NCBI GenBank assembly: GCA_947472885.1
Contig: CANJBX010000003.1
Span: forward strand, 1-64,000
Length of the DNA: 64,000 nucleotides
Origin: Hyphomicrobiaceae bacterium
GTDB taxonomy: Bacteria; Pseudomonadota; Alphaproteobacteria; Rhizobiales; Xanthobacteraceae
Direction of reading: 5' to 3'
Shown here: piece after piece, positions 53,303-62,495 of the stretch
How the letters are laid out: every line of letters begins with the position of its first letter
Numbering within the stretch: position 1 is the first letter of the stretch
Program-made: the position numbers and the translations under genes
Notes under the pieces: model-generated
The model's database searches: none
Seen by the model: the letters and a program-made list of their open reading frames with translations, nothing else
What the model was told of the DNA's origin: nothing

Positions 53303-54283
53303 TTACGCCTTGCCCTTCCACACTTCCGGGTTCGACATGCGGATCGGCTGGCCGCCAAGCCACGCCGTCACGGCCTCGACCAGATCGCCATAGAACGCGC
53401 GATAGGATTCCTCGACGACGTAACCGAGGTGCGGCGTCAGCACGACGTTGTCGCGCTTGAGGAGTGCATGGTCATGCGGGATCGGCTCCTGCCAGTAAAC
53501 ATCGAGGCCGGCACCTGCGATGCGGCGGTTCTGCAGCGTGTCGATCAATGCGGCTTCGTCGATCAGCGGCCCACGCGCGGTGTTGACGATGTAGGCGGTG
53601 GGCTTCATCAGCGACAGTTCGTGCTTGCCAACGACGCCTCGAGAACGCTCGCTCAAAACGAGATGCAGGCTGATAAGGTCGCTCTGGCGGAACAATTCGT
53701 CCTTCTCGACGCGCTGCACGCCGGCTTCCGCAGCCGACTCCGTGGTGAGGTTCTGGCTCCACGCGATCACGTTCATCTCGAACGCCTGCGCAACCTTCGC
53801 CACTTTGCGGCCGATCTTGCCGAGACCGACAAGGCCGAGCGTGCGGCCGAACAGTTGCGCGCCAAGGCTCGATTGCCACTGGCCCGCGCGAATGGCGCGG
53901 TCTTCCTGCGGGATATGCCGGATGGCGGCAAGCATCAGCGCCACCGCGAGTTCCGGGGTGCCCTGATGCGCACCGGCGTGCGCGCTTGAATGACAGACGA
54001 GGATGCCACGCTCGGTCGCGGCCGCCATGTCGAGCGTGCGGTGCTGCTGGCCGGTAATGGCGAGCAGTTTGAGGTTAGGCAGTTTTTCGAGGAGCGCGCG
54101 CGGCGCGGCGGTGCGCTCCCGCAGCATGCAAAGAACGTCGTAAGGCGCAAGCACGCGTGCCGCTTCGTCAGGGACTTCAAGCGGCTTGTTAATAATATCG
54201 ACCTGATGATGCTTCGCGATGCCCGACCAGTCGGCCATCTTGAGCGCGACATGCTGGTAGTCGTCGAGGATCGCGATCTTCAT
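53303..54283 (-). CDS. D-2-hydroxyacid dehydrogenase family protein
   Basis: 326-residue enzyme: dinucleotide motif LGLVGLGKIGRKVAKVAQAF, catalytic Arg in VNTARGPLIDEAAL and His in LTPHLGYVVEE. The N-terminal domain starts MKIAILDDYQHVALKMADW, typical of a subgroup of phosphoglycerate-dehydrogenase-like proteins in catabolic clusters. Last gene of the Bug-M24-M24-dehydrogenase operon, three bases after its neighbour. Confidence 0.88.
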   Translation of the reverse strand: MKIAILDDYQHVALKMADWSGIAKHHQVDIINKPLEVPDEAARVLAPYDVLCMLRERTAAPRALLEKLPNLKLLAITGQQHRTLDMAAATERGILVCHSSAHAGAHQGTPELAVALMLAAIRHIPQEDRAIRAGQWQSSLGAQLFGRTLGLVGLGKIGRKVAKVAQAFEMNVIAWSQNLTTESAAEAGVQRVEKDELFRQSDLISLHLVLSERSRGVVGKHELSLMKPTAYIVNTARGPLIDEAALIDTLQNRRIAGAGLDVYWQEPIPHDHALLKRDNVVLTPHLGYVVEESYRAFYGDLVEAVTAWLGGQPIRMSNPEVWKGKA

Positions 54284-54286
54284 CGC

Positions 54287-55345
54287 TCAGCCGAAATCGG
54301 GAGAAACAAGCAGGGCAGTGGCGTCACCGTTGCGGCCAATCAAAGCTGGAGCGCCGGTCAGCACTGTCCCGTGCGGCGTATCAATCGCAGCTTGGATGCT
54401 CACGATCATGCCGGGCGTGATTTCCAGCGGCTCACTGACGAGTGAACCGGCAAGCGCCTCCAGGGGCTGCGTGGTGCGGCAGCCTTCGACAAGCCATGAG
54501 TTGAATTTCATGGACGATGTATCGGGTAGCCTGGCAACCGCTGCAGCGAATTGTTCGGTCGCAGCCGAAATCGCGGCATTTACCTTGGCATCGCGAGATA
54601 GCGTGCGGGTGATGCGTACCCACATGCCCTTGTAGGCGAGTGTCAGGCGCAGCGCGAACGTCTCGGCAAGGTCGCAGTTGCCTTCGAGGCGAATGAATGT
54701 GCGGCTTTTCGAAACATCCTTGCAAACGCCGACATAGACTTCCTCGGCGCCGTAGCGGCGCGCGATGCCGTCGATCTGCGCAGTCGCTGTTGCGCCATCG
54801 GTCTGTGTGGCGGAAGCCTGTTTCAGCGAGGCGTGCGCGATATGCGCTGCGGTGAAATAGAGCGCCACCGATACCGGATCGCCCGCTGCACGCAACTGCG
54901 CCAGCATTGCCGTGCCATCGATGACTGTGGCGCCTGCGGCGGTGATGCCTTCAACGACGCTGGTGGGCACCGTATCGAGATCGGGAATTGCGACAACCGC
55001 ACCAGCCTTGTGTTCGCTGATGATGCGGCCGGATTCAGCTCCGAGCTTCGGCGAGTGAATGATGTTCTCAAGATGCGACGTGCGCTTCATCCAGTCGTTG
55101 ACGCGATGGGAAAACCCGCCGACCAGCACATGCGCGCCTGAAGACGGCAGCACCAGCACGCAATGGTTCCAGTACGGCAGGAAAGTCGTGAACCACGACA
55201 CGCCGGCGGTGCGCGCCGGATTGGAGTAGACGGCGAGCGCGTCGATGCCGGCCTTCGCCATCGCTGCTTGCGCGCGCGCCATCCGGCCATCGAGCGTTGC
55301 GACCGGCAGTTCGGTCTTCGACCAGGAGATCAATCCGCGACGCAT
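54287..55345 (-). CDS. M24 (pita-bread) fold protein lacking metal ligands, degenerate
   Basis: 352-residue relative of Xaa-Pro peptidases/creatinases. N-terminal creatinase-like domain (GIDALAVYSNPARTAGVSWF), then a C-terminal domain in which the usual metal sites are replaced: AYKGMWVRITRT has Arg in place of the second Asp, no Gly-His-Gly motif is found, and the Glu-Pro-Gly region reads ITPGMIVSIQAAID. It is probably not a metallopeptidase; it might be a partner of the upstream M24 protein. Two bases downstream of it. Confidence 0.75.
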   Translation of the reverse strand: MRRGLISWSKTELPVATLDGRMARAQAAMAKAGIDALAVYSNPARTAGVSWFTTFLPYWNHCVLVLPSSGAHVLVGGFSHRVNDWMKRTSHLENIIHSPKLGAESGRIISEHKAGAVVAIPDLDTVPTSVVEGITAAGATVIDGTAMLAQLRAAGDPVSVALYFTAAHIAHASLKQASATQTDGATATAQIDGIARRYGAEEVYVGVCKDVSKSRTFIRLEGNCDLAETFALRLTLAYKGMWVRITRTLSRDAKVNAAISAATEQFAAAVARLPDTSSMKFNSWLVEGCRTTQPLEALAGSLVSEPLEITPGMIVSIQAAIDTPHGTVLTGAPALIGRNGDATALLVSPDFG

Positions 55346-55347
55346 GG

Positions 55348-56448
55348 TTACACCGGCATTTCAAAGAGTTTCGCCGGCGTGCGCGTCAGGCGTTCGTTGC
55401 CGTTCTTCGTGACCAGCAGCATGTCGCCGAGCACAATGTAACCGGCTTCGGGATGATAGGTGTTCGGATGCACGATGATGGTCATGCCTTCGGTCAACAC
55501 CAGGTCGATGTCTTCAAGGATGTTCGGCTTGAGATCGCACATCAGCCCGAGGCCATGGCCACGCACGCGCGTATACTTGCTCGTCACGTAATCGCCGAGG
55601 CCGTATTTGCGGAACACGTCGTTCTCCGCGCGCGCCACGTCGGCGGCGGTAACGCCGGGCTTGACCACGGCGATGCCGGCTTCCATCGCTTCGTAATAGA
55701 CGTTGAATGCGCGCTTCTGCGTGTCGGTCGCCTTGCCGAGCGTCAGGGTGCGGCAGATCTGCGCGAAATAGCCGTCGATGGACGGCGTGAGTTCGGTGAT
55801 GACGAAATCGCCGGCCTTCAGGATGCGTTCCGACGGCGGCGCCATGCCGCGCACATCGACGCCGCCGGAACCCATAATCATGAAATTGTCGGGCGAACCC
55901 TTCGAGCGCAGGAAGGCTTCGACGTCGGCCATTACTTCATACTGCTTGCGGCCGGCCTTGGCCGCGGTGTCGCGGAAGTAGGCGTAGCCTTCGTCGGCCA
56001 GCGCGCCCGCGCGACGGATCGCGGCAATCTCTGACGGCATCTTTTCCATCAGCAGGCGGTCGATCAGGTTCGCGCCGTCGTCGAGGCGGAACTTGCGGTC
56101 GCCGGAGGTAAGAAACGGCGGCAGCAGCGAACGCTGCACGGCAGCGAGCTTCGGGTTTGAAATCTTGTCGAGCTGTTCGCTCACGGCGCGGCCGACGTCA
56201 CGCACGTAGCTCACTTCGACATTCTGCGTCTCGCCGCTGGCGCGCTCGGCTTCCGTCACGCTGTCGAGCAGCATGCGGCAGCGGCCATCGGCGGTGAGGA
56301 TGGCGATGGCTGAGCCTTCCAGCGAGGCGAAGTCAGCCACATAACGCAGGTGCGCTTCCTGCCACGACGTACCGAACGTAACGAGGGCTTCGACACCCTC
56401 GTTACGCATTTCAGCGAGCAGCCGCTCGCGGCGTTCCTGCGCCAGCAT
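55348..56448 (-). CDS. M24 family Xaa-Pro peptidase/creatinase-like protein
   Basis: 366 residues with a creatinase N-terminal domain (about 1-130) and a pita-bread domain. The central His motif RGHGLG is retained, but the other metal positions differ: ITELTPSIDGYFAQICRT has Glu and Gln where two Asp are expected, IIVHPNTYH has His for Glu, and VLGDMLLVT has Gly for Glu. This pattern fits a metal-independent creatinase-like enzyme more than a peptidase. Twelve bases after a Bug receptor gene and two before a second M24 protein. Confidence 0.82.
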   Translation of the reverse strand: MLAQERRERLLAEMRNEGVEALVTFGTSWQEAHLRYVADFASLEGSAIAILTADGRCRMLLDSVTEAERASGETQNVEVSYVRDVGRAVSEQLDKISNPKLAAVQRSLLPPFLTSGDRKFRLDDGANLIDRLLMEKMPSEIAAIRRAGALADEGYAYFRDTAAKAGRKQYEVMADVEAFLRSKGSPDNFMIMGSGGVDVRGMAPPSERILKAGDFVITELTPSIDGYFAQICRTLTLGKATDTQKRAFNVYYEAMEAGIAVVKPGVTAADVARAENDVFRKYGLGDYVTSKYTRVRGHGLGLMCDLKPNILEDIDLVLTEGMTIIVHPNTYHPEAGYIVLGDMLLVTKNGNERLTRTPAKLFEMPV

Positions 56449-56460
56449 GCGATATTCCGG

Positions 56461-57423
56461 TTAGTTGGTTTCGAACTTGCCGACGGCGATGATTTTCTTC
56501 CAGAGCTCAATTTCGTCGGCGAGCTTCTGCTTGGTGCTCTCGGGCGTTCCGGGCAGCGGTTCGGCGCCTTGACGTATGAGATATTCGCGCGTTTCCGGCA
56601 TGGCGCTGATCTGGTTGATCCAGTCAGAGAGCTTCTTGATGATATCCGGCGGCGTGCCGGCCGGGGCGTAGAAAGCCCACCACGGCGGCAGTTCGGTATT
56701 CTTCACGCCCTGCTCGGCGAGCGTTGGAATGTCGGGAAACGCCGTCGAGCGCTTCTCGGTGGCGACGCCGAGGATCTTCACCTTGCCCTGCTTTTCCTGG
56801 GTCAGCGCGAACGGCGCATCCGACATCACGAAGTCGATCTGTTCACCGGCAACGTCCGACACGGCGGCCTGCATGGTCTTGTAGGCGACCTGCGTGCCTT
56901 CAAGGCCGGCTGACGCGATGAACAGCGCGGCGACAGCCTGCGATGTCGTCGTCGGAATGCCGTAGGTCATCTTGTTGCCCTTGGCCTTCATCAGCGTGAT
57001 GAATTCCTGGACGTTCTTCGCGGGGTTCTTCTTGTCGTTGATCGTGAGTACGAAGCCGAGCTGGGCAAACGTGCTGATCGGAACGAGATCCTTCACGGGG
57101 TCGAACGGCAGGCTCTTGTAGAGATAGATATTGCCGGCGAGCGAGGAACTCGGTCCGGTTAGCAGCGTGTATCCGTCGGGTTTCGATTTCGCGACAAGAT
57201 CGGTTGCGATGTTCGCGCCGGCGCCAGGCCGGTTGTCGATGACAATCGGCTGGCCCGAAAGGTCCTTCAGTTTGTCGGTGTACCAGCGGTATAGAATGTC
57301 GGCGCCGCCGCCGGCCGGGAAGCCGGTGATGAGCTTGATGGGGCGGTCGGGGTATTGCGCCTTTGCGATTCCAGGCACCGCCAGCATTGCTGCGACAAGC
57401 GCTAATGTTCCGAGTTTTTTCAT
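56461..57423 (-). CDS. Bug-family periplasmic receptor (M24 operon)
   Basis: 320-residue TTT receptor. Signal peptide MKKLGTLALVAAMLAVPGIAKA is followed by QYPDRPIKLITGFPAGGGADILYRW; VIDNRPGAGAN and KPDGYTLLTG are present. GGAGG lies just ahead of the ATG at 57423. It leads an operon with two M24 proteins and a D-2-hydroxyacid dehydrogenase, and presumably binds their substrate. No adjacent permease genes. Confidence 0.92.
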   Translation of the reverse strand: MKKLGTLALVAAMLAVPGIAKAQYPDRPIKLITGFPAGGGADILYRWYTDKLKDLSGQPIVIDNRPGAGANIATDLVAKSKPDGYTLLTGPSSSLAGNIYLYKSLPFDPVKDLVPISTFAQLGFVLTINDKKNPAKNVQEFITLMKAKGNKMTYGIPTTTSQAVAALFIASAGLEGTQVAYKTMQAAVSDVAGEQIDFVMSDAPFALTQEKQGKVKILGVATEKRSTAFPDIPTLAEQGVKNTELPPWWAFYAPAGTPPDIIKKLSDWINQISAMPETREYLIRQGAEPLPGTPESTKQKLADEIELWKKIIAVGKFETN

Positions 57424-57528
57424 GGTTTCCTCCCACGCATACATCATGTCTGCGCATAGCCTATCAGATGCGGTGCGGGCAGTTCAATTAAACCGGCGGA
57501 ATGGCAGCTAGACGGCGCTGCGACCGGA

Positions 57529-59301
57529 TCACGCGGGGCGGATCACATCCGGGTCGTCGTTGTCGTAAAGCCGGTCCACAATAGCCTTGCGGCGCTCGCG
57601 GATGCCGCGGCTGTTGAGCGAGCCCTTGTCGGTGATCTCGCCGGCGTCGAGCGAGGGCGGTTCCGTCAGGACGATGGCGCGGGCGATGACGCGGGACGAG
57701 CCGCTGACGCCTGCGTTGATCTTTCCGAGCGCTTCCCGCAATTGCGCGCGATAGGCGTCATCCACCGTGCGCCCGGCAGGCGGAAACACCATGAGCCCGA
57801 CATCGTCGCGATCTGGTGCGGCGATGACGACATCGAACACCAGCGGCCCCAAAGCCTGCCGCGCCCGCGCCCAGATTTGCGCCGCATGGACGCGCGTGCC
57901 GGAGGTGAGCTTGAAGTCTTCCACGGTGCGGCCGTTGAAGCGGAACCCCTTGGCGGCGTCTTGCTCATCGACGAACAGGACGGCATCGCCGGTGATGAAA
58001 AAGCCTTCCTCGTCGAACGCTTCCTTTGTCGCTTCCGGCATGTTCCAGTAGCCGGTGGTGACGTTCGGCCCGGCGCAGCGGATTTCCAGCTTGTCGCCCA
58101 AGGGCACCAGCTTGATCGTCATGCCGGGCGGCGGCGCGCCGATGTTGCCGATCTCCGCGCCGTGGCGGTTGGACATCAGCGCGGCCGGTGCGGTTTCGGT
58201 CAGGCCCCAGCTTGAGAGCATGCTCGGCGGATTGTCCGGGCGTTCCTTCGCCGCCAGTTCGTCGAGCGTGCGCCACAGATGGTCCGGCAAGGTCGCGCCA
58301 GCGTAGAACATCACCTCGAGATCGGCGAAGAAGTTTTTGCGCAGCGCGTCGTCCTTGGCGAGCCAGGGTGCCAGCAGTTCAAAGCCCTTCGGCACGTTGA
58401 GATAGATCGTCGAGGCCACTTCGCGCAGGTTGCGCACGGTCTTCTCGATCTCGCCCGGGATCGGCTTGCCGTCGTCGATGTAGAGCGTGCCGCCGTTCTT
58501 CACGACCTGCCCGAAATTATGATTGCCGCCGAACACATGGCTCCACGGCAGCCAGTCCACCAGCACTGGCGGTCGCACCGACATGAACGGCCAGACGTGT
58601 TCCAGCATCGCAAGATTGGAATTCATCATGCGGTGTGTGGTGATGACGCCCTTGGGGATGCCGGTCGAGCCCGACGTAAACAGGAATTTCAGGATGCTGT
58701 CGGCGCCGATTTTCTGCTCGGCATCGGCAAGCGTCGTGGCCGATCCGCCCTTGAGCAGTTCCGCAAACGGCGTTGCCTTCACATCTGGCGAGGGTGTGCC
58801 GGTGACGATCTCGCGGCCCGCCATCTCGGGGATTGTCAGCGCGCGCTTGAACACTTCGGCGTTCGACGCATAGACGAGGCCGGGGTCGAGCAGCTTGAGA
58901 ATGTGTCGCAGTTTGCCGAGGTCCTGGCTCACCAGCGAGTAGGCAACCGAGATCGGCGCAAACGGAATGCCGGCCGTCATCGCCGCCAGCGACAGGACTT
59001 TGTGCTCGATGGCGTTGCCGGAAAGAATGACGATGGGGCGCTGCGCCGAGAGCGGACGCTCCGCGAGCGCTGCTGCGATGCGCCGGACCTGATCGGCGGC
59101 TTCGCCATAGGTGACGCTGGCCCAGCCTTCCTGACCGGGCCGCCGTTCGGCGAGGAAGCGCCGCGCCGGCGCGGCCTTGGCCCAATGAAACAGGTGATCC
59201 TGCACGCGGTCCGGGTAGGGCGGCAGCGGCTCTGTCGTGCGCAGGCGAATGGTGCCATCGGCATCGCGCGTCGTATCGACGGTGATCTTGCCGAAACGCA
59301 C
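57529..59301 (-). CDS. Feruloyl-CoA synthetase-like acyl-CoA ligase
   Basis: About 590-residue adenylate-forming ligase activating an aromatic or other acid to its CoA thioester. AMP-binding motif FLFTSGSTGIPKGVITTHR; SSWGLTETAP; GYWNMPEATKEAFDEEGFF; and the C-terminal GRTVEDFKLTSGTRV, where feruloyl-CoA synthetases depart from other ligases. GTG 59301 begins the family-like sequence (RFGKITVDTTRDADG). An ATG at 59478 gives a longer frame overlapping the divergent gene and looks non-coding, so the start is uncertain. No echA/vdh-type ferulate genes are adjacent. Confidence 0.85.
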   Translation of the reverse strand: MRFGKITVDTTRDADGTIRLRTTEPLPPYPDRVQDHLFHWAKAAPARRFLAERRPGQEGWASVTYGEAADQVRRIAAALAERPLSAQRPIVILSGNAIEHKVLSLAAMTAGIPFAPISVAYSLVSQDLGKLRHILKLLDPGLVYASNAEVFKRALTIPEMAGREIVTGTPSPDVKATPFAELLKGGSATTLADAEQKIGADSILKFLFTSGSTGIPKGVITTHRMMNSNLAMLEHVWPFMSVRPPVLVDWLPWSHVFGGNHNFGQVVKNGGTLYIDDGKPIPGEIEKTVRNLREVASTIYLNVPKGFELLAPWLAKDDALRKNFFADLEVMFYAGATLPDHLWRTLDELAAKERPDNPPSMLSSWGLTETAPAALMSNRHGAEIGNIGAPPPGMTIKLVPLGDKLEIRCAGPNVTTGYWNMPEATKEAFDEEGFFITGDAVLFVDEQDAAKGFRFNGRTVEDFKLTSGTRVHAAQIWARARQALGPLVFDVVIAAPDRDDVGLMVFPPAGRTVDDAYRAQLREALGKINAGVSGSSRVIARAIVLTEPPSLDAGEITDKGSLNSRGIRERRKAIVDRLYDNDDPDVIRPA

Positions 59302-59429
59302 GGCGGCAGTTTCATGGCGCTGTCGGGATTGCTGGCTCAGGCGATTTCCCCAGTATGGATTATTGTTTGTGCCAGTATATACGCTGAAGCGGGTATGGCG
59401 AGCGGGCAGCGGATATTTCGGATACGGCA

Positions 59430-60761
59430 ATGGCAATGACGGCGCTTGAAACCTTCGGTGAATTCGTCGCGCGCCCAAGCCCGATGGCGGCGGACGTGCG
59501 CGACCTGCTGCGGCTTCATGTCGCCGACACCGTGGCGGCCTGGGTAGCCGCCGGGCGCACGGCGGAAGCGCGCCAGCTTCTTAGCCATCGCGACCGTCTG
59601 CGTGGCGATCATCTCGGTGCGTCGGTCGATGTGATCGTCAACTGTGCGCTGGCGCGCTCCAGCGAAGTCGATGACATCCATATCGCCTCGATGATCACGC
59701 CCGGTTCGATTGGTGTCCCGGCGGCGCTGTCGATTGCGGCGCTGCGGCCCGATACGGATGCGGCAACACTCAATGCCGCCATGGTAGTGGGCTATGAGGC
59801 GATGATCCGGTTCGGGCTTGCGGTCAACGGTGCGGTCATTTCGGGCCGCGGCATTTGGCCGACATATTTCGGCGCGGCGTTCGGCGTCGCGGCGGTGGCT
59901 TCAAAACTACTCGAGCTCGATGCCACGCAAACCGCCCATGCGCTGGGCATTGCGCTGACGCAATCCGCGCCGGGCGTCGGCCTGCAGAACACATCGACGA
60001 CGTCGCGCTGGCTCGCAGCCGGCGTTGCCGCGCGCAACGGCCTGCAGGCGGCATACGCAGCGTCGAGCGGCTTTACGTCGGATCTTGGATTGTTCGAAGG
60101 GCGTTTCTTTCCCGGCATCTATCACATCGAGCCGGAAGTTGCGGCGCTGACGGACAAACTCGGCAAGCGAGAAATCTTGCGCGAAGTGTCGTTCAAGCCG
60201 TGGTCTGCGGCGCGCCAGAGCATGGCGGCAACGCAGGCCTTCAAGGAAATTCTCGCAACAGTCGATGTGGCGCAGATTGAAGCGATTGAAGTGAAGGTGC
60301 TGCCGCTGTTCCTGCGCATACTGGACCATGGCGTGACGGACGAGGATCGCATGTCGCGCCTCACCAGCATGCCCTATCAGCTCGCGATTGCTGCGCTGGA
60401 ACCCGATGCGGCTTTCGATGTCGGGCAGGCCGGTGCGATATCGCTGGCGCTGCGTGCGTTCATGAGCAAGGTGAAAGTGGCCGCCGACGAGGGGCTGATG
60501 AGGGATTTTCCGGTGAAATGGCATGCCGAGGTTCGCGTGCGCGCTGCCGGCGCATGGCATGTACGTGCGGTTGCGGACGTGCCGGGCGATCCGTCACGGC
60601 CGTTCGATGAGGCCGCAATCCGGGAAAAATGCAGGCGGTTGTCCGCGCATGCCATTGGTGACGACGCCTGCGAGGCCCTGATGTCGGATGCGCTGGGTGT
60701 CGTGGATGGCCGCGTTGCGCCGTCGTTGCTGCTGTCGCGGATCGAAGCTGCGCGCGGCTAA
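59430..60761 (+). CDS. MmgE/PrpD family protein
   Basis: 443-residue protein of the 2-methylcitrate dehydratase-like family (LHVADTVAAWVAAGRTAEA; ASMITPGSIGVPAALSIAA; YFGAAFGVAAVASKLLELD; TSRWLAAGVAARNGLQAAYAA). Members include PrpD and itaconate decarboxylase, and many catabolic homologues act on unknown tricarboxylate-like acids. Divergent from the acyl-CoA ligase; its stop overlaps the convergent DUF1345 gene by a few bases. Confidence 0.88.
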   Translation: MAMTALETFGEFVARPSPMAADVRDLLRLHVADTVAAWVAAGRTAEARQLLSHRDRLRGDHLGASVDVIVNCALARSSEVDDIHIASMITPGSIGVPAALSIAALRPDTDAATLNAAMVVGYEAMIRFGLAVNGAVISGRGIWPTYFGAAFGVAAVASKLLELDATQTAHALGIALTQSAPGVGLQNTSTTSRWLAAGVAARNGLQAAYAASSGFTSDLGLFEGRFFPGIYHIEPEVAALTDKLGKREILREVSFKPWSAARQSMAATQAFKEILATVDVAQIEAIEVKVLPLFLRILDHGVTDEDRMSRLTSMPYQLAIAALEPDAAFDVGQAGAISLALRAFMSKVKVAADEGLMRDFPVKWHAEVRVRAAGAWHVRAVADVPGDPSRPFDEAAIREKCRRLSAHAIGDDACEALMSDALGVVDGRVAPSLLLSRIEAARG

Positions 60762-61456
60762 ATCAAGTTCGCGCCGATGTTCACGGTCAGCGCGAGGATC
60801 GCGACATTGAACAGGAACGACACCACGCCATGCGCGACGACAAGGCGGCGGATGTTCTTGCCTGTTACCTGTACGTCCGATACCTGTAACGTCATGCCGA
60901 TGATAAACGAGAAATAAATGAAGTCCCAATAGTCAGGCTGAGGGTCGCCGGGAAAATTCAGTCCATGGCCGTGCGTGCCCGGCCCGCGATAATAAATATG
61001 CGCGTAATGGAACGCGAAGATTGTGTGGATCAAAGCCCACGACATAATGACCGTGAGGGCTGCAAGGACGAATGCGGTTTGTTGCGCACCCTCCGACTTC
61101 AAGGTGTGGGCATTGCCGAGTTCGATGACGATAGCTGCGACGCTGGCGAGCGCCGTTGCAACCGTGATGATTAGCAGCGCCGCGCCGCCTTCATCCGCTT
61201 CGTCAGCATGAATCTGCACGCGTTGAAGGTCGAAATGGTGGATGACGTAAAACGCCTGCACGAGATAGATCAGCGACGCAAAATCCCACGCCTCCAGCAG
61301 TCGCGTCGACATGCGCCAGTCGCTAGGCAGGAACGCAAGCACAAGCAGGCCGGCGAGCGCCGCGACGAACAGCTTGAGATGTCCGCGCACGATCCGCATT
61401 GGCTTGGAATGCTGCCGGAGCGGTTTCGTGATTGTCGCTTTGGATTTTCTGGCCAT
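60758..61456 (-). CDS. DUF1345 membrane protein
   Basis: 232-residue membrane protein with about five hydrophobic segments and the family-typical FHYAHIYYRG, then GDPQPDYWDFIYFSFIIGMTLQVSD (read as two adjoining parts) and TGKNIRRLVVAHGVVSFLFN. A basic N-terminus (ARKSKATITKPLRQHSK) lies in the cytoplasm. Function unknown in the family. Five bases after ispA, same orientation. Confidence 0.88.
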   Translation of the reverse strand: MARKSKATITKPLRQHSKPMRIVRGHLKLFVAALAGLLVLAFLPSDWRMSTRLLEAWDFASLIYLVQAFYVIHHFDLQRVQIHADEADEGGAALLIITVATALASVAAIVIELGNAHTLKSEGAQQTAFVLAALTVIMSWALIHTIFAFHYAHIYYRGPGTHGHGLNFPGDPQPDYWDFIYFSFIIGMTLQVSDVQVTGKNIRRLVVAHGVVSFLFNVAILALTVNIGANLI

Positions 61457-61461
61457 GAGGA

Positions 61462-62412
61462 TCAGACCTTACGGTCGGCAACAAAGCGTGCGGTGGCGCG
61501 CAGGATATCGCCGCGCGCGCCGAAAGGTTCCAACGCAAGCGTGGCTTCGCTGACCAGCGCCGCCAGCCGCGCCCGCGCCCCGTCACGGCCGAGGATTGAA
61601 ACCAGCGTCACCTTACCCGCCGCATCGTCCTTGCTGGTGCGCTTGCCGATGGTTGCTGCATCGCCTTCGGCGTCGAGCAGGTCGTCGGCGATCTGGAATG
61701 CCTCGCCGAGGACGCGGCCGTAAGTATCGAGCGCATCGTGTTCGCGCGGCGACGCGCCGCCGAGGATGGCGCCCGCCTTGCACGCGAAGCGAATGAGCGC
61801 GCCAGTCTTCATCGCCTGCAAGGTTTTCACGCTGGTTTCGTCTTGCGTGGTTTTCGCGCCGAATCGGCCTTCCGCAGCGAGATCGAACATCTGCCCGCCC
61901 GCCATGCCGCCAACGCCTGCCGCGCGCGCCAGTGCGGATACGAGCGCGATCCGCAGGGCAGCGTCGGGATGCGTTTCGCTGCGTGCAAGAATATCGAACG
62001 CGACGGTGAGCAAGGCGTCACCCGCGAGGATCGCGGTGGCGTCATCGAATGCCTTGTGAACGGTCGGCTTGCCGCGTCGCAGGTCGTCATTGTCCATGGA
62101 TGGCAGATCGTCATGCACCAGCGAATAGCAATGCAGGCATTCGAGCGCGGCGCCCGCCATCAGCGCGCGGCCCTCGGGCACGCCGAACAACGCCGCCGTC
62201 TCCGCGATAAGGAATGGCCGCAGCCGCTTGCCGCCGCCCAGCGCCGAATGGCGCATTGCCACAACCAGCCGCGGCGGACGCACGCGTTCGCCCGCGACGG
62301 GTGTCTCGTCAATCAGGCGCGCCAGCAAAATTTCGATGGCATCCGCCACGGCGGCAAGTCGCGCTGAAAATGCCGCATCGGTTGCAGTGTTGTTTTTGCC
62401 GCCAGTGGTCAT
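61462..62412 (-). CDS. ispA: Polyprenyl synthetase (farnesyl diphosphate synthase)
   Basis: 316-residue trans-prenyltransferase. First Asp-rich motif in HDDLPSMDNDDLRRGKPTVHK, second in QIADDLLDAEGD; GGKRLRPFL near the N-terminus binds diphosphate. The spacing of the first motif (DDxxxxD) matches bacterial farnesyl/geranylgeranyl diphosphate synthases. Makes the C15 or C20 precursor of quinones, undecaprenyl phosphate and hopanoids. ATG 62412. Divergent from mtgA. Confidence 0.92.
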   Translation of the reverse strand: MTTGGKNNTATDAAFSARLAAVADAIEILLARLIDETPVAGERVRPPRLVVAMRHSALGGGKRLRPFLIAETAALFGVPEGRALMAGAALECLHCYSLVHDDLPSMDNDDLRRGKPTVHKAFDDATAILAGDALLTVAFDILARSETHPDAALRIALVSALARAAGVGGMAGGQMFDLAAEGRFGAKTTQDETSVKTLQAMKTGALIRFACKAGAILGGASPREHDALDTYGRVLGEAFQIADDLLDAEGDAATIGKRTSKDDAAGKVTLVSILGRDGARARLAALVSEATLALEPFGARGDILRATARFVADRKV

Positions 62413-62495
62413 GATATCGCAGGCTTCCCGTGCAACCCGCCACGCCGTCTGCGCATTGTTGACTATGCGGTTGACGTGGGCGGGCGGACCCTAAC

